DNA of 31,518 bases, from positions 1 through 31,518 of the forward strand of contig UQDV01000029.1 of assembly GCA_900539945.1 (NCBI GenBank), read 5' to 3'. The number at the start of each line of letters is the position of its first letter. Within the stretch, counting starts at the first letter, position 1. Positions 1-7,308 of this stretch are shown piece after piece. Both the position numbers and the translations under genes were made by a program. Below the pieces are notes generated by a model that was given only the letters and a program-made list of their open reading frames with translations, did no database searches and was not told the origin of the DNA. This DNA comes from an uncultured Faecalibacterium sp. GTDB lineage: Bacteria; Bacillota; Clostridia; Oscillospirales; Ruminococcaceae.

Positions 1-321
1 GGCCCGGCGGCCCATTCCTGCATGGGCGGCAAGCGGTTTTATTCCCCCGCCGACACGGCGGCTTTCCTGCAGGACAACGCCGCCCCGGTGATGGACGGCG
101 GCTGCGGGGCCGAGGATTACCTGATCCTGCAATTGCGCCTGCGCAAGGGCCTGTCGCTGTCGCAGTACAAGGCCCTGTACGGAAAAGAGTTTTCCCCGGT
201 GCAGCTGGCGTTTATCCGTAACTGTGTCAAAAACGGCTATGCCGCCTTCGACGGCACCACCCTGGCCCTGACCCCGGCGGGGCTCATCGTGCAGAACAGC
301 ATTCTGGCTGAGCTGCTCTGA
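1..321 (+). CDS. hemW: HemW-like radical SAM protein, C-terminal fragment
   Basis: The reading frame is open from the first base, so the gene begins outside the window and only about 106 C-terminal residues are seen. The fragment starts with GPAAHSC and GGKRF, like the GPGAHSY region of HemW, and has EDYLILQLRLRKGL, typical of the HemW C-terminal domain. HemW is a radical SAM family protein related to coproporphyrinogen III dehydrogenase and acts as a heme chaperone; the SAM-cluster cysteines lie outside the window. The end is a winged-helix-like LTPAGLIVQNSILAELL tail. No terminator follows; a promoter for the next gene starts 17 bases after the stop. HemN is the alternative, but the tail fits HemW better. 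Confidence 0.85.
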   Translation, partial: GPAAHSCMGGKRFYSPADTAAFLQDNAAPVMDGGCGAEDYLILQLRLRKGLSLSQYKALYGKEFSPVQLAFIRNCVKNGYAAFDGTTLALTPAGLIVQNSILAELL

Positions 322-337
322 GCCTGCCCGCAGCACA

Positions 338-366
338 TTGCTTTTGCAGGGCGATTCTGGTATGAT
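338..366 (+). promoter_or_regulatory. Candidate sigma-A promoter for the flavoprotein gene
   Basis: TTGCTT (338-343) and TATGAT (361-366) are separated by exactly 17 bases and lie about 40 bases before the start codon at 403. Read by eye only. Confidence 0.55.
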
Positions 367-402
367 ATAAATGTAGAACTAGGCTTTTTGGGAGGAAAAC
401 AG

Positions 403-1695
403 ATGGCAAAGGTGTTGATCGTAGGCGCAGGTGCGGCAGGCCTGATGGCGGCGGGTGCTGCCGTGCGGCAGGGGCATCAGGTAACGGTGCTGGAGCACAT
501 GGACAAACCGGCCCAGAAGATCCTGGTCACCGGCAAGGGCCGCTGCAATGTGACCAACGACTGCACAGCGGAAGAGTTTTTGCGCCATGTGCGCACGAAC
601 CCGCGCTTTCTGTTCTCGTCGCTGGGGGCGTTCCCACCCGCAAAGACCATGGAGCTGTTCGAGAGCCTTGGGGTGGAGCTGAAGGTGGAGCGCGGACGCC
701 GGGTGTTCCCGGTGTCGGACAAGGCCGAGGAGATCCGGCAGGCCCTGCTGCGGTATGCGCAGGACGCCGAGTTCGTGCACGACGGTGCCGGAAAGCTGCT
801 GCTGGAAGAGCTGCCGCCGGAAGCGGAGAAAGCCCCCGCTGTGCCGGAAAACCCGCGCCATCCCAAAAAGAAAAAGGCCGGCCCGGCCCTGCGCTGCATC
901 GGCGTGCGGGGCACTTCGGGCCGGGAATACCGGGCAGATGCCGTACTGGTGGCCACCGGCGGCGTGAGCTACCCCACCACCGGTTCCACCGGTGACGGCT
1001 ACAAGCTGGCCCGGCAGGCCGGGCACACTCTCGTGGAGCCGGTGCCCAGTCTCGTGAGCCTTGTGAGCCACGACCCCGACTGCAAAAAGATGATGGGTCT
1101 GGCGTTGAAAAACGTCACCCTGACCCTGTTCGAGGACGGAAAGGCCATCTTTGACGAGCAGGGCGAGATGTTGTTCACCCACTTCGGCATCAGCGGCCCG
1201 CTGACCCTGAGCGCGTCCAGCCACCTGGGCGACATGAAAAAGCACAAGTATCACGCGGAGATCGACCTCAAGCCCGCCCTCAGCGAAGAGCAGCTCTACG
1301 ACCGCATCACCCGGGACTTTGCCCTGCTGGCCAACCACGCTGCCCAGGGCGCGCTGGTCAAGCTGCTGCCTTCCAGCATGCAGCCGGTCATGGTGGCGCG
1401 CTGGGGCATCGACCCGGCCACCAAGGCCAACCAGATCACCCGGGAGCAGAAGCGGGAGCTGGTGCAGCTCATCAAGCACTGGCGGGTGTCCATCGACGCC
1501 CGGGGCGACCTGGCCCATGCAGTCATCACCTCCGGCGGCGTATCGGTGCGGGAGGTGGACCCCAAGACCATGCAGAGCAAAAAGGCCCTGGGACTGTACT
1601 TTGCAGGCGAGGTGCTGGACGTGGACGCCTACACCGGCGGCTACAACCTGCAGATCGCTTTCTGCACGGCTCAGAGCTTTGCCAATCACCTGTAA
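403..1695 (+). CDS. BaiN/HI0933-family NAD(P)/FAD-dependent oxidoreductase
   Basis: A 430-residue flavoprotein. The N-terminus carries the dinucleotide-binding GAGAAG (residues 8-13), followed by GKGRCNVTN (44-52), a signature of the HI0933/BaiN family. The C-terminus has GLYFAGEVLDVDAYTGGYN, which in this family closes the FAD site. The ATG at 403 is chosen over an upstream TTG at 388 because GGAGG (391-395) lies 7 bases before it and the nucleotide-binding fold starts at once. Relatives include BaiN, implicated in bile-acid dehydroxylation, and proteins annotated as aminoacetone oxidase; substrate cannot be read from sequence. Family members commonly sit ahead of cmk in clostridia, as here. 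A lysine/proline-rich stretch near residues 145-160 looks like a linker. Confidence 0.9.
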   Translation: MAKVLIVGAGAAGLMAAGAAVRQGHQVTVLEHMDKPAQKILVTGKGRCNVTNDCTAEEFLRHVRTNPRFLFSSLGAFPPAKTMELFESLGVELKVERGRRVFPVSDKAEEIRQALLRYAQDAEFVHDGAGKLLLEELPPEAEKAPAVPENPRHPKKKKAGPALRCIGVRGTSGREYRADAVLVATGGVSYPTTGSTGDGYKLARQAGHTLVEPVPSLVSLVSHDPDCKKMMGLALKNVTLTLFEDGKAIFDEQGEMLFTHFGISGPLTLSASSHLGDMKKHKYHAEIDLKPALSEEQLYDRITRDFALLANHAAQGALVKLLPSSMQPVMVARWGIDPATKANQITREQKRELVQLIKHWRVSIDARGDLAHAVITSGGVSVREVDPKTMQSKKALGLYFAGEVLDVDAYTGGYNLQIAFCTAQSFANHL

Positions 1696-1713
1696 CGGTA
1701 CGATGCAATCACA

Positions 1714-1991
1714 CGATTGGAAATAGCCTCCGCTCGCGCTCTGGCTATTTTCAGCGGAAAATTTATTTTGATTTGGCGTTTGTCGCGCCCTGCGGGGCGC
1801 TCCAAACGCATTTTCACCGATTGGAGCCGAAACCGACAAATGCAGCAACTGGAAAACCACCGTCTCCCGGTCACGGCCCTTTCTGTGAAAAAACAAACCG
1901 GAAAAGTCCGCAGATTTTTCTGGTTTACACTTAATAAAATTAAAATTCCGCTGAGTATGGCCAGAGCGAACGCGGCGGCCATTCAAAATCG
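1714..1991. repeat. 278-bp element with long imperfect terminal inverted repeats
   Basis: The 326-base gap before cmk holds no convincing gene. Its ends (1714-1770 and 1936-1991) are inverted copies matching at roughly three of four positions, including CGATT at the tip and CTCTGGC and CAGCGGAA inside. Within is a two-step hairpin, GCGTTTG (1776-1782) with CAAACGC (1803-1809) and GCGCCC (1785-1790) with GGGCGC (1795-1800), and a second hairpin of AAACCGGAAAA (1895-1905) with a T-rich partner (1915-1925). The design resembles a MITE or a structured intergenic repeat. Short frames run through it on both strands, as expected of near-palindromic DNA. No clear target duplication was found. Confidence 0.7.
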
Positions 1992-2021
1992 TTCAGTCTA
2001 CAATAAAAAGGAGATATAAAA

Positions 2022-2690
2022 ATGGTATCTGTTGCGATCGACGGGCCTGCCGGGGCAGGCAAATCCACGCTGGCACGCCGCCTTGCGGCGGAGATGGGCT
2101 ACATCTATGTGGACACCGGTGCCATGTTCCGCACCATCGGCCTGTATGCCCTGCGTGCTGGCAAGGACCCCAAGGATAATGAGGCTGTCAACGCCCTGCT
2201 GCCGGAGATCGAGCTGCACTTTGCTTTCATCGACGGCGAGCAGCATGTTTATTTAAAGGAAGAGGACGTGAGCACCGCCATCCGCACCGAAGAGGTGGGC
2301 ATGGCAGCTTCTGCCGTGGGCGCAAACCCGGCCGTGCGGGCCTTCCTGCTGGGCATGCAGCGGGACATGGCCAAAAAGCAGGATGTGCTGATGGACGGCC
2401 GCGACATCGGCACCGTGGTGCTGCCGGATGCCACTGTCAAAATTTTCCTCACCGCCAGCCCGGAGGCCCGCGCTGCCCGACGCTGGAAAGAGTATCAGGA
2501 AAAGGGCGTCAACACCCCGTATGAGGAAGTTCTGGCCGACGTGAAGCAGCGGGATTATCAGGACACCCACCGTGCGGCCGCTCCCCTGAAGCAGGCCGAG
2601 GACGCCGTGCTGCTGGACACCTCGGAGCTGGACTTCGAGCAGAGCCTTGCCGCCATGAAGAAGATCATTGCGGAGAAAGTGAAAAACTGA
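2022..2690 (+). CDS. cmk: Cytidylate kinase
   Basis: A 222-residue (d)CMP kinase, the usual length. It transfers phosphate from ATP to CMP or dCMP in the cytoplasm. The P-loop GPAGAGKST is at residues 8-16, the CMP-site DTGAMFR at 31-37, and the signature DGRDIGTVV at 125-133, followed by the LID-region arginines in ARAARRWKEY. AAGGAG (2008-2013) lies 8 bases before the ATG. It heads the conserved clostridial run cmk-plsC-ispH/S1; plsC starts 7 bases after its stop, so the genes are probably cotranscribed. No clear promoter was found between the upstream repeat and the start, so transcription may read through from the flavoprotein gene. Confidence 0.97.
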   Translation: MVSVAIDGPAGAGKSTLARRLAAEMGYIYVDTGAMFRTIGLYALRAGKDPKDNEAVNALLPEIELHFAFIDGEQHVYLKEEDVSTAIRTEEVGMAASAVGANPAVRAFLLGMQRDMAKKQDVLMDGRDIGTVVLPDATVKIFLTASPEARAARRWKEYQEKGVNTPYEEVLADVKQRDYQDTHRAAAPLKQAEDAVLLDTSELDFEQSLAAMKKIIAEKVKN

Positions 2691-2697
2691 CGACGAT

Positions 2698-3309
2698 ATG
2701 ATGCTATATTACATTCTGCTGCCCTTTGCATGGCTGCTGTGGCACCTTGGCTTCCGCATCCGGGTGGAAGGGCGCGAGAACCTGAAAAAAGTGCAGACCA
2801 AGGGCTATATCCTGGCACCCACCCATGTGTCCGCCATCGACCCGGTGTTCATCGCGGTCACCCGGTGGGGCGGGCGAATGGTCATCTTTGCCAAAAAGGA
2901 ACTGTTTGAGATCAACGCCTTCCTGAGCTGGTTCTTCCGCTGCTGCGGCGGCGTCTGCGTCCGGGGCACCAAGGAGGAAGTGGCGGTCATCGACCGGACC
3001 GTAGAGGCCTGCAAAAACGGACGCACGCTGCTCATCTTCCCGGAAGGCACCCGCGAAAAAGAAGGAAAACTGCTGCCGCCCAAGAGCGGCCTGTTCGTCA
3101 TCGCGGCCGGTGCGGGGGTGGACGTGGTGCCCTGCCGCATCCTGTACGATACCCCGGACGGGAAAATGCACCTGTTCTGCAAGGTGCGGGTGATCTACGG
3201 TGAACCCATGCCCGCCGCGCAGTTTGCCATGGAGGGCCGCCGCGACACGAAAAAACTGCGTGCCAACAAGCAGGCCCTGCTGGATGCGTGGGAGAAGATG
3301 GGACGGTGA
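2698..3309 (+). CDS. plsC: 1-acyl-sn-glycerol-3-phosphate acyltransferase
   Basis: A 203-residue PlsC/LPLAT-family protein that acylates lysophosphatidic acid to phosphatidic acid at the membrane. The catalytic HX4D box is THVSAID (His43, Asp48) and the acceptor-binding block is FPEGTR (114-119). An N-terminal hydrophobic segment (about 3-18) would hold it on the membrane. Two ATG codons are adjacent (2698, 2701); neither has a strong Shine-Dalgarno site, so translation is probably coupled to cmk, whose stop is 7 bases upstream. Its product pathway starts from glycerol-3-phosphate, made by GpsA at 23935-24969. Acyl donor cannot be read from sequence. Confidence 0.93.
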   Translation: MMLYYILLPFAWLLWHLGFRIRVEGRENLKKVQTKGYILAPTHVSAIDPVFIAVTRWGGRMVIFAKKELFEINAFLSWFFRCCGGVCVRGTKEEVAVIDRTVEACKNGRTLLIFPEGTREKEGKLLPPKSGLFVIAAGAGVDVVPCRILYDTPDGKMHLFCKVRVIYGEPMPAAQFAMEGRRDTKKLRANKQALLDAWEKMGR

Positions 3310-3319
3310 GGAGAACGCA

Positions 3320-5230
3320 ATGGAGATCAAAGTTGCAAAGACCGCGGGGTTCTGCTTTGGCGTGAACCGTGCCGTGGAGCTGACCTACGGCCTGCTGGCC
3401 GAAGGGCGCAGGGTGGCCACCCTCGGCCCGCTGATCCACAACCCGCAGGCTGTGGCCGACATGCAGGCAAAGGGGGCCTTTGTGGCCGACAGCGTGCCTC
3501 AGGTGCCGGATGGCTATGAGGTGGTCATCCGCAGCCACGGGGTGCCCCGCAGCGTGTACGACGAGCTGGAGGCGCGCGGCATCGCGTACCACGATGCCAC
3601 CTGCCCCTTTGTGCAGAAGATCCAGCGCATTGCCGCACAGGCCGAAAAAGAGGGTGCCGTGCTGCTGGTGGCGGGCGATAAGACCCACCCTGAGGTGCAG
3701 GGCATCGTGGGGCACACCCGCGGAGAGGTGTTCGTTTTTGCCGATTTGGACGAGCTTGCGGCCTGGAAAGGCCCCTCGGACCCGCAAAAACCCCTTTTTG
3801 CAGTTGCACAGACCACATTTCAGGTGACAAAATGGAAAGAAAGTTCGGAGTTTCTCAAAAAAGCCTATACAAACGCCCGAATTTTTGATACAATATGTAA
3901 TGCGACGTGGGCGAGGCAACAGGAAGCGGAAGACCTCAGCCAACAATGCGACATCATTGTTGTCATTGGCGGTCATCATTCTTCCAATACCCAGAAGCTG
4001 GTACAGGTCGCCGCAAAACACACGCGTGCCGTAACGGTCGAGACAGCGAGCGAACTTCGGCCGGAATGGTTTGCAGATGTAAAAGTGGCGGGCGTGACAG
4101 CCGGGGCTTCAACGCCATCGTCTATTATTGAGGAGGTACTTAACAGTATGAGCGCAGAAATCAATGACAGCATGAGCTTTGAGGAGATGCTGAATGCATC
4201 CGAGGAAAAGCGTGTTCATGCAGGCAGTATTGTGAAAGGAATCGTGACCAGCATCTCTGCCAACGAGATCCAGGTGGATATCGGAGCGAAGCAGACCGGC
4301 TTTGTCAAGCTGAGCGAGCTGACCGATGATTCCTCCGCCAAGGTCGAAGACCTGGTGAAGGTTGGCGATGAGCTGGACCTCATCGTCGAGAAGGTTATGG
4401 ATCAGGACGGCGTCATCCAGCTCTCCCGCAAGAAGCTCGCATCTCGCAAGGGCATGGAAGAGATCGCCAAGGCAGCTGAATCCGGCGAAGTCGTCGAGGG
4501 CGACGTCACCGAGTTCAATAAGGGCGGCGTTGTTGTCAACGTCAAGGGCGTCAAGGTGTTCGTCCCCCGTTCTCAGGCCACTATGCGCCGCGACGAGGAC
4601 TACACCGCTCTGGTTGGCCAGCATGTTCAGCTGGTCGTCACCGAGTGCTCCGGCCGCAAGATCGTCGGCAGCATCAACAAGGTGACCGCTGAGCAGAACA
4701 AGGCAAAGCGCGAGGAGTTCTGGGCAAACGTTGAGGTGGGCAAGAGCTACACCGGCGTTGTCAAGAGCCTGACCTCTTATGGTGCATTCGTTGACATCGG
4801 TGGTGTTGACGGCCTGTGCCACATCAGCGAGCTGAGCTGGAACCGCATCAAGCATCCTTCCGAGGTCGTCTCCGTTGGTGACACCATCGAAGTGTATGTC
4901 AAGGACATCGACACCGAGAACCACAAGGTTTCTCTGGGTTACAAGAAGGCCGAGGACAACCCCTGGGAGCAGCTGAAGAACAACTACCCCATCGGCAGCA
5001 CCTTCCATGCTCCGGTCGTGTCTCTGACCAAGTTCGGTGCTTTCGTCCGCATCCTGCCGGGTGTTGACGGTCTGGTCCACATCAGCGAGATCAGCAATGA
5101 TCGCGTTGAGAAGGTCTCTGACGTGCTGAAGGTCGGCGATATGGTCGATGTGAAGCTGCTGGATGTCGACTTCGACAAGAAGCGCATCAGCCTGTCCATG
5201 AAGGCTCTGCTGAACGACGACGCTGAGTGA
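3320..5230 (+). CDS. ispH: IspH (HMBPP reductase) fused to ribosomal protein S1-like domains
   Basis: One 636-residue frame. Residues 1-276 are IspH, the 4Fe-4S enzyme making IPP and DMAPP from HMBPP in the MEP pathway; cluster cysteines are Cys12 (GFCFGV), Cys95 (ATCPFV) and Cys193 (CNAT), with [10 protein letters not shown] and [12 protein letters not shown] also conserved. Residues 298-630 hold four S1 RNA-binding repeats starting near 298, 390, 473 and 556, like clostridial S1. ATG 3320 follows AGGAG (3309-3313). IspH-S1 fusions are known in clostridia, so the fusion itself is not new. From about 4148 the codons shift to GTT/TCT/GCT-rich usage like that of rpsP and HPr, and a promoter and ribosome site lie inside the frame before this point, suggesting separate S1 production. 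A terminator follows. Confidence 0.95.
   Translation: MEIKVAKTAGFCFGVNRAVELTYGLLAEGRRVATLGPLIHNPQAVADMQAKGAFVADSVPQVPDGYEVVIRSHGVPRSVYDELEARGIAYHDATCPFVQKIQRIAAQAEKEGAVLLVAGDKTHPEVQGIVGHTRGEVFVFADLDELAAWKGPSDPQKPLFAVAQTTFQVTKWKESSEFLKKAYTNARIFDTICNATWARQQEAEDLSQQCDIIVVIGGHHSSNTQKLVQVAAKHTRAVTVETASELRPEWFADVKVAGVTAGASTPSSIIEEVLNSMSAEINDSMSFEEMLNASEEKRVHAGSIVKGIVTSISANEIQVDIGAKQTGFVKLSELTDDSSAKVEDLVKVGDELDLIVEKVMDQDGVIQLSRKKLASRKGMEEIAKAAESGEVVEGDVTEFNKGGVVVNVKGVKVFVPRSQATMRRDEDYTALVGQHVQLVVTECSGRKIVGSINKVTAEQNKAKREEFWANVEVGKSYTGVVKSLTSYGAFVDIGGVDGLCHISELSWNRIKHPSEVVSVGDTIEVYVKDIDTENHKVSLGYKKAEDNPWEQLKNNYPIGSTFHAPVVSLTKFGAFVRILPGVDGLVHISEISNDRVEKVSDVLKVGDMVDVKLLDVDFDKKRISLSMKALLNDDAE
3866..3894 (+). 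promoter_or_regulatory. Candidate internal promoter inside ispH, ahead of the S1 part
   Basis: TATACA (3866-3871), a 17-base spacer, TG at 3886-3887 and TACAAT (3889-3894) make an extended -10 promoter candidate in an AT-rich patch of an otherwise GC-rich gene. It would give a transcript starting near 3901, carrying the S1 half and not a whole IspH. Confidence 0.45.
4131..4150 (+). promoter_or_regulatory. Internal ribosome-binding site and start codon for the S1 half
   Basis: A perfect AGGAGG (4131-4136) lies 11 bases before an in-frame ATG (4148-4150), which is Met277, exactly at the IspH/S1 border. Starting there gives a 360-residue, four-repeat S1 protein, close to the length of free-standing Firmicutes S1-like proteins such as YpfD. 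The codons here also encode the conserved IspH end EEV, so part of the match may be chance. Confidence 0.55.
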
Positions 5231-5272
5231 TCAGCCGCCTGTTTGAAGCATAGCTTCTGACACATGCGATCA

Positions 5273-5315
5273 ACAGCCCCGTTGCCGGGAAAACGGCGGC
5301 GGGGCTGTTTTTGTT
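5273..5315 (+). terminator. Intrinsic terminator after ispH-S1
   Basis: ACAGCCCCG pairs with CGGGGCTGT around a GC-rich loop and is followed by TTTTTGTT. It closes the cmk-plsC-ispH/S1 unit. Confidence 0.85.
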
Positions 5316-5320
5316 AAGGG

Positions 5321-5471
5321 AGAAACCCTCTCAGTCACGGCCTGCGCCGCGACAGCTCTCCCGAAGGGCGAGCTTTTGACAGTGAACGAAAAAGTTTGAG
5401 GAAAACCGGCAAAACCTCTCCCTTTCGGGAGAGGTGGACGCGAACAGCGTGAGCGGACGGAGAGGGTTATT
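5321..5471. repeat. Inverted-repeat element, family A, copy 1 (full)
   Basis: The left end AAACCCTCTCAGTCA and right end GGAGAGGGTTA are inverted copies. Inside are two hairpins, AGCTCTCCC-gaa-GGGCGAGCT (5354-5374) and CCTCTCCC-tttc-GGGAGAGG (5415-5434). The same arrangement recurs at 14887-15019 and, as a half copy, at 20906-20966. The right end GGAGAGGG lies where the ribosome site of the following gtrA-like gene should be. Confidence 0.75.
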
Positions 5472-5475
5472 TTTT

Positions 5476-6081
5476 ATGGTTAAATTTTTCAAAAAGCACT
5501 GGGAAGTGCTCAGTTACCTGATCTTTGGCGTGCTGACCACCCTGCTCAACATCGTGCTGTATGCCCTGTTCAACAAGCTGTTCGGCTACACCGCCGCCAA
5601 CAGCTGGGGCAACGTGCTGGACAACATCCTGTGCATCCTGTTTGCCTACACCACCAACCGGGCGTTCGTGTTCCGCAGCAGGACCCAGGGCCGGGAGATG
5701 GCGAAGGAGTTCGGCGCATTCGTCACCTGCCGTCTGGGCACACTGGTGCTGGATGCCGTCATCATGATGGTGGGCGGCAACCTGCTGGCCGCGCAGGGCA
5801 CAGCTCTGATGGAAGGCCTGATGCAGGGCGTGCTGGGGGCTGTGGCGGGCTGGATCGATCCGGCCACAGCGGTAAGCACGATCAACACCTACGCAGGAGG
5901 CGCTGATCATTCTGCTGCCATCGCCATCATCGGTGGTGCCGATGGCCCGACGGCGATCTTCGTCAGCGGTTACAGCGCACAGACTTTGTGGGGCTTATGC
6001 GTCAAGGTCTTTTCCAACGTGGTCGTGGTGGTGCTGAACTATGTGTTCAGCAAACTCATCATCTTTAAAAAGAAAAAATAA
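5476..6081 (+). CDS. GtrA-like membrane protein with an embedded IGGADGPT motif
   Basis: A 201-residue multi-pass membrane protein. The N-terminal half (YLIFGVLTTLLNIVLYALF, then AYTTNRAFVFRS) and the last segment (VLNYVFSKLIIFKK) match GtrA/DPMS-type proteins, four-helix membrane proteins linked to polyprenyl-sugar translocation. Probable helices are at about 10-30, 37-57, 77-98 and 172-195. GtrA proteins are usually 120-150 residues; the excess lies between helices 3 and 4 (about 100-170), where IAIIGGADGPTAIFVSG (149-165) is almost the reentrant-loop signature of the beta subunit of sodium-pumping decarboxylases (OadB/GcdB), including its key Asp (Asp156). ATG 5476 is preceded only by GGAGAGGG from the repeat end. 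Function is unknown; the GtrA call is firm for fold, not for role. Confidence 0.8.
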   Translation: MVKFFKKHWEVLSYLIFGVLTTLLNIVLYALFNKLFGYTAANSWGNVLDNILCILFAYTTNRAFVFRSRTQGREMAKEFGAFVTCRLGTLVLDAVIMMVGGNLLAAQGTALMEGLMQGVLGAVAGWIDPATAVSTINTYAGGADHSAAIAIIGGADGPTAIFVSGYSAQTLWGLCVKVFSNVVVVVLNYVFSKLIIFKKKK

Positions 6082-6102
6082 TTTTTTAGGAGGTACGGTC
6101 TT

Positions 6103-6240
6103 ATGAAACGTGGTCTGAAAGGTTTTGCATTCCTGGTCTCCGGTCTGGTGCTGGGCATCATCGGTGCAACGGTGTCGGCAACGGCCATTGCCCTGAGCGC
6201 TGTCGGCATGGCAAAGGTGCGCCGTGCCAACAAGAATTAA
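6103..6240 (+). CDS. 45-residue hydrophobic membrane peptide
   Basis: A short gene with a strong AGGAGG 7 bases before its ATG, 21 bases after the gtrA-like stop; its TAA is part of the TAAGGAGG that serves deoC. The product begins MKRGLKGFAFLV, has about 30 hydrophobic residues rich in Gly, Ala, Ser and Val (roughly 8-36), and ends in basic KVRRANKN, so it is probably one membrane span with charged ends. Not recognised as a known family. The tight spacing and good ribosome site argue for a real gene, cotranscribed with its neighbours; it may be a partner of the GtrA-like protein. Confidence 0.65.
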   Translation: MKRGLKGFAFLVSGLVLGIIGATVSATAIALSAVGMAKVRRANKN

Positions 6241-6253
6241 GGAGGACGACAAC

Positions 6254-6919
6254 ATGACCCGCGAAGAAATTCTCTCCCATGTCGATCACACCCTGCTGAA
6301 GCCGGAGGCCACCTGGCCCCAGATCCAGACCCTGTGTGACGAAGCCATTGCCAACCACACCGCATCCGTCTGCATCAACACCTGCTACGTCAAGCAGGCT
6401 GTGGAGTACATGGCAGGCCGCATCCCGGTGTGCTGCGTGGTGGGCTTCCCTCTGGGTGCCATGGACACCGCCAGCAAGGCCTTTGAGGCAAAGACTGCCA
6501 TCGAAAACGGCGCTTCCGAGGTGGACATGGTCATCAACATCGGCCGCCTGAAGAATAAGGAGTACGATGCCGTCCGCGAGGACATCCGTGCCGTGAAGCA
6601 GGCTGTGGGCGACAAGATCCTGAAGGTCATCATCGAGACCTGCCTGCTGACCGATGAGGAAAAGGAAACGATGTGCGACATCGTCTGCGAGGCAGGCGCG
6701 GACTACATCAAGACCAGCACCGGCTTCTCCACCGCAGGTGCCAACTTCCACGATGTGGAACTGATGGTCAAGGGTGTGCACGGCCGCTGCAAGGTCAAGG
6801 CTGCCGGCGGCATCTCCACGGTGGAGGACATGGAGACCTTCCTGGCTCTGGGCGCTGACCGCCTGGGCACCTCCCGCGCCGTCAAGATCCTGAACGGCGA
6901 GCAGGCCAAGGGCTATTGA
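6254..6919 (+). CDS. deoC: Deoxyribose-phosphate aldolase
   Basis: A 221-residue class I aldolase that splits 2-deoxyribose-5-phosphate into glyceraldehyde-3-phosphate and acetaldehyde in deoxynucleoside breakdown. The Schiff-base lysine is Lys153 in YIKTSTGF; Asp91 (EVDMVINIG) and Lys182 (KVKAAGGI) complete the catalytic set. The ATG at 6254 follows GGAGG (6241-6245) by 8 bases; a longer frame start at 6224 lies inside the previous small gene. It ends the gtrA-like/small peptide/deoC group and a terminator follows 12 bases on. No other deo gene is present in the window. Confidence 0.96.
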   Translation: MTREEILSHVDHTLLKPEATWPQIQTLCDEAIANHTASVCINTCYVKQAVEYMAGRIPVCCVVGFPLGAMDTASKAFEAKTAIENGASEVDMVINIGRLKNKEYDAVREDIRAVKQAVGDKILKVIIETCLLTDEEKETMCDIVCEAGADYIKTSTGFSTAGANFHDVELMVKGVHGRCKVKAAGGISTVEDMETFLALGADRLGTSRAVKILNGEQAKGY

Positions 6920-6931
6920 TCCGATCCTGCA

Positions 6932-6967
6932 AGAAAGGCGCAGCTGAGGCTGTGCCTTTCTTTTTTG
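6932..6967 (+). terminator. Intrinsic terminator after deoC
   Basis: AGAAAGGCGCAGC pairs with GCTGTGCCTTTCT (one mismatch) around TGAG and is followed by T6. Confidence 0.88.
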
Positions 6968-7037
6968 TATTTGCAGCAGAAAACCGACAAAACCTCCATC
7001 AATTTCAGAGAGTTGTATAAAAAGAGTGATACTCTTC

Positions 7038-7066
7038 TTGACAATCTGACGAAGCAATGATAGAAT
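7038..7066 (+). promoter_or_regulatory. metK promoter
   Basis: A consensus TTGACA (7038-7043), 17-base spacer and TAGAAT (7061-7066), placed about 25 bases before the riboswitch, so the whole aptamer would be in the leader. Confidence 0.85.
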
Positions 7067-7090
7067 ACTGAACGTAACAACTGAATACCG

Positions 7091-7187
7091 ACTTATCAAG
7101 AGCGGCTGAGGGGACAGGCCCTGTGAAGCCCGACAACCTGTGCGAAAGCATAAGGTGCCAAATCCTGCGGGAAACCGGAAGATAAGA
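7091..7187 (+). ncRNA. SAM-I (S-box) riboswitch aptamer controlling metK
   Basis: The leader shows the S-box pattern: P1 strands CTTATC (7092-7097) and GATAAG (7181-7186); the conserved AAGAGCGGCTGAGGG; GAAGCCCGACAACC; and AAGGTGCCAAATCC. Family knowledge: SAM binding stabilises P1 and favours a downstream terminator, switching off SAM-synthesis genes. A terminator at 7193-7230 lies directly after it, before metK, which fits transcription-level OFF control. The competing anti-terminator pairing was not worked out. Confidence 0.95.
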
Positions 7188-7192
7188 GTGCA

Positions 7193-7230
7193 ACGCTCAG
7201 AGCTTTCGGCTCTGGGCGCTTTTATTTTTT
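7193..7230 (+). terminator. Riboswitch-controlled terminator before metK
   Basis: CGCTCAGAGC-tttc-GGCTCTGGGCG followed by CTTTTATTTTTT, starting 7 bases after P1 of the SAM-I aptamer. It is the expression platform. The remaining 78 bases to the start codon show no other clear structure. Confidence 0.9.
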
Positions 7231-7308
7231 CATGGTACATGGCTTGATGAATGGTAGAAGCTGCAAGATACACACCCTGTTGTAAAAACTGTTTAGGAGG
7301 CAAAACCA

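Noticed and set aside
379..1986. Long minus-strand open frame of about 535 residues
   Set aside because: It is antisense to the flavoprotein gene, rich in His, Gln, Gly and Arg, and has no family signature; it arises from GC-rich codon bias in the real gene.
1998..2004. TACAAT as a -10 box for cmk
   Set aside because: It lies only a few bases before the ribosome site, so the transcript would lack it, and no -35 is at the right distance.
1717..2019. About 100-residue frames on both strands in the element before cmk
   Set aside because: Near-palindromic DNA gives similar frames on each strand; no ribosome site and no domain, so treated as part of the repeat.
3200..5230. IspH and S1 as two genes joined by a sequencing error
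   Set aside because: The frame is continuous, both domains are complete and such fusions are known in clostridia. Only the internal start is kept as a finding.
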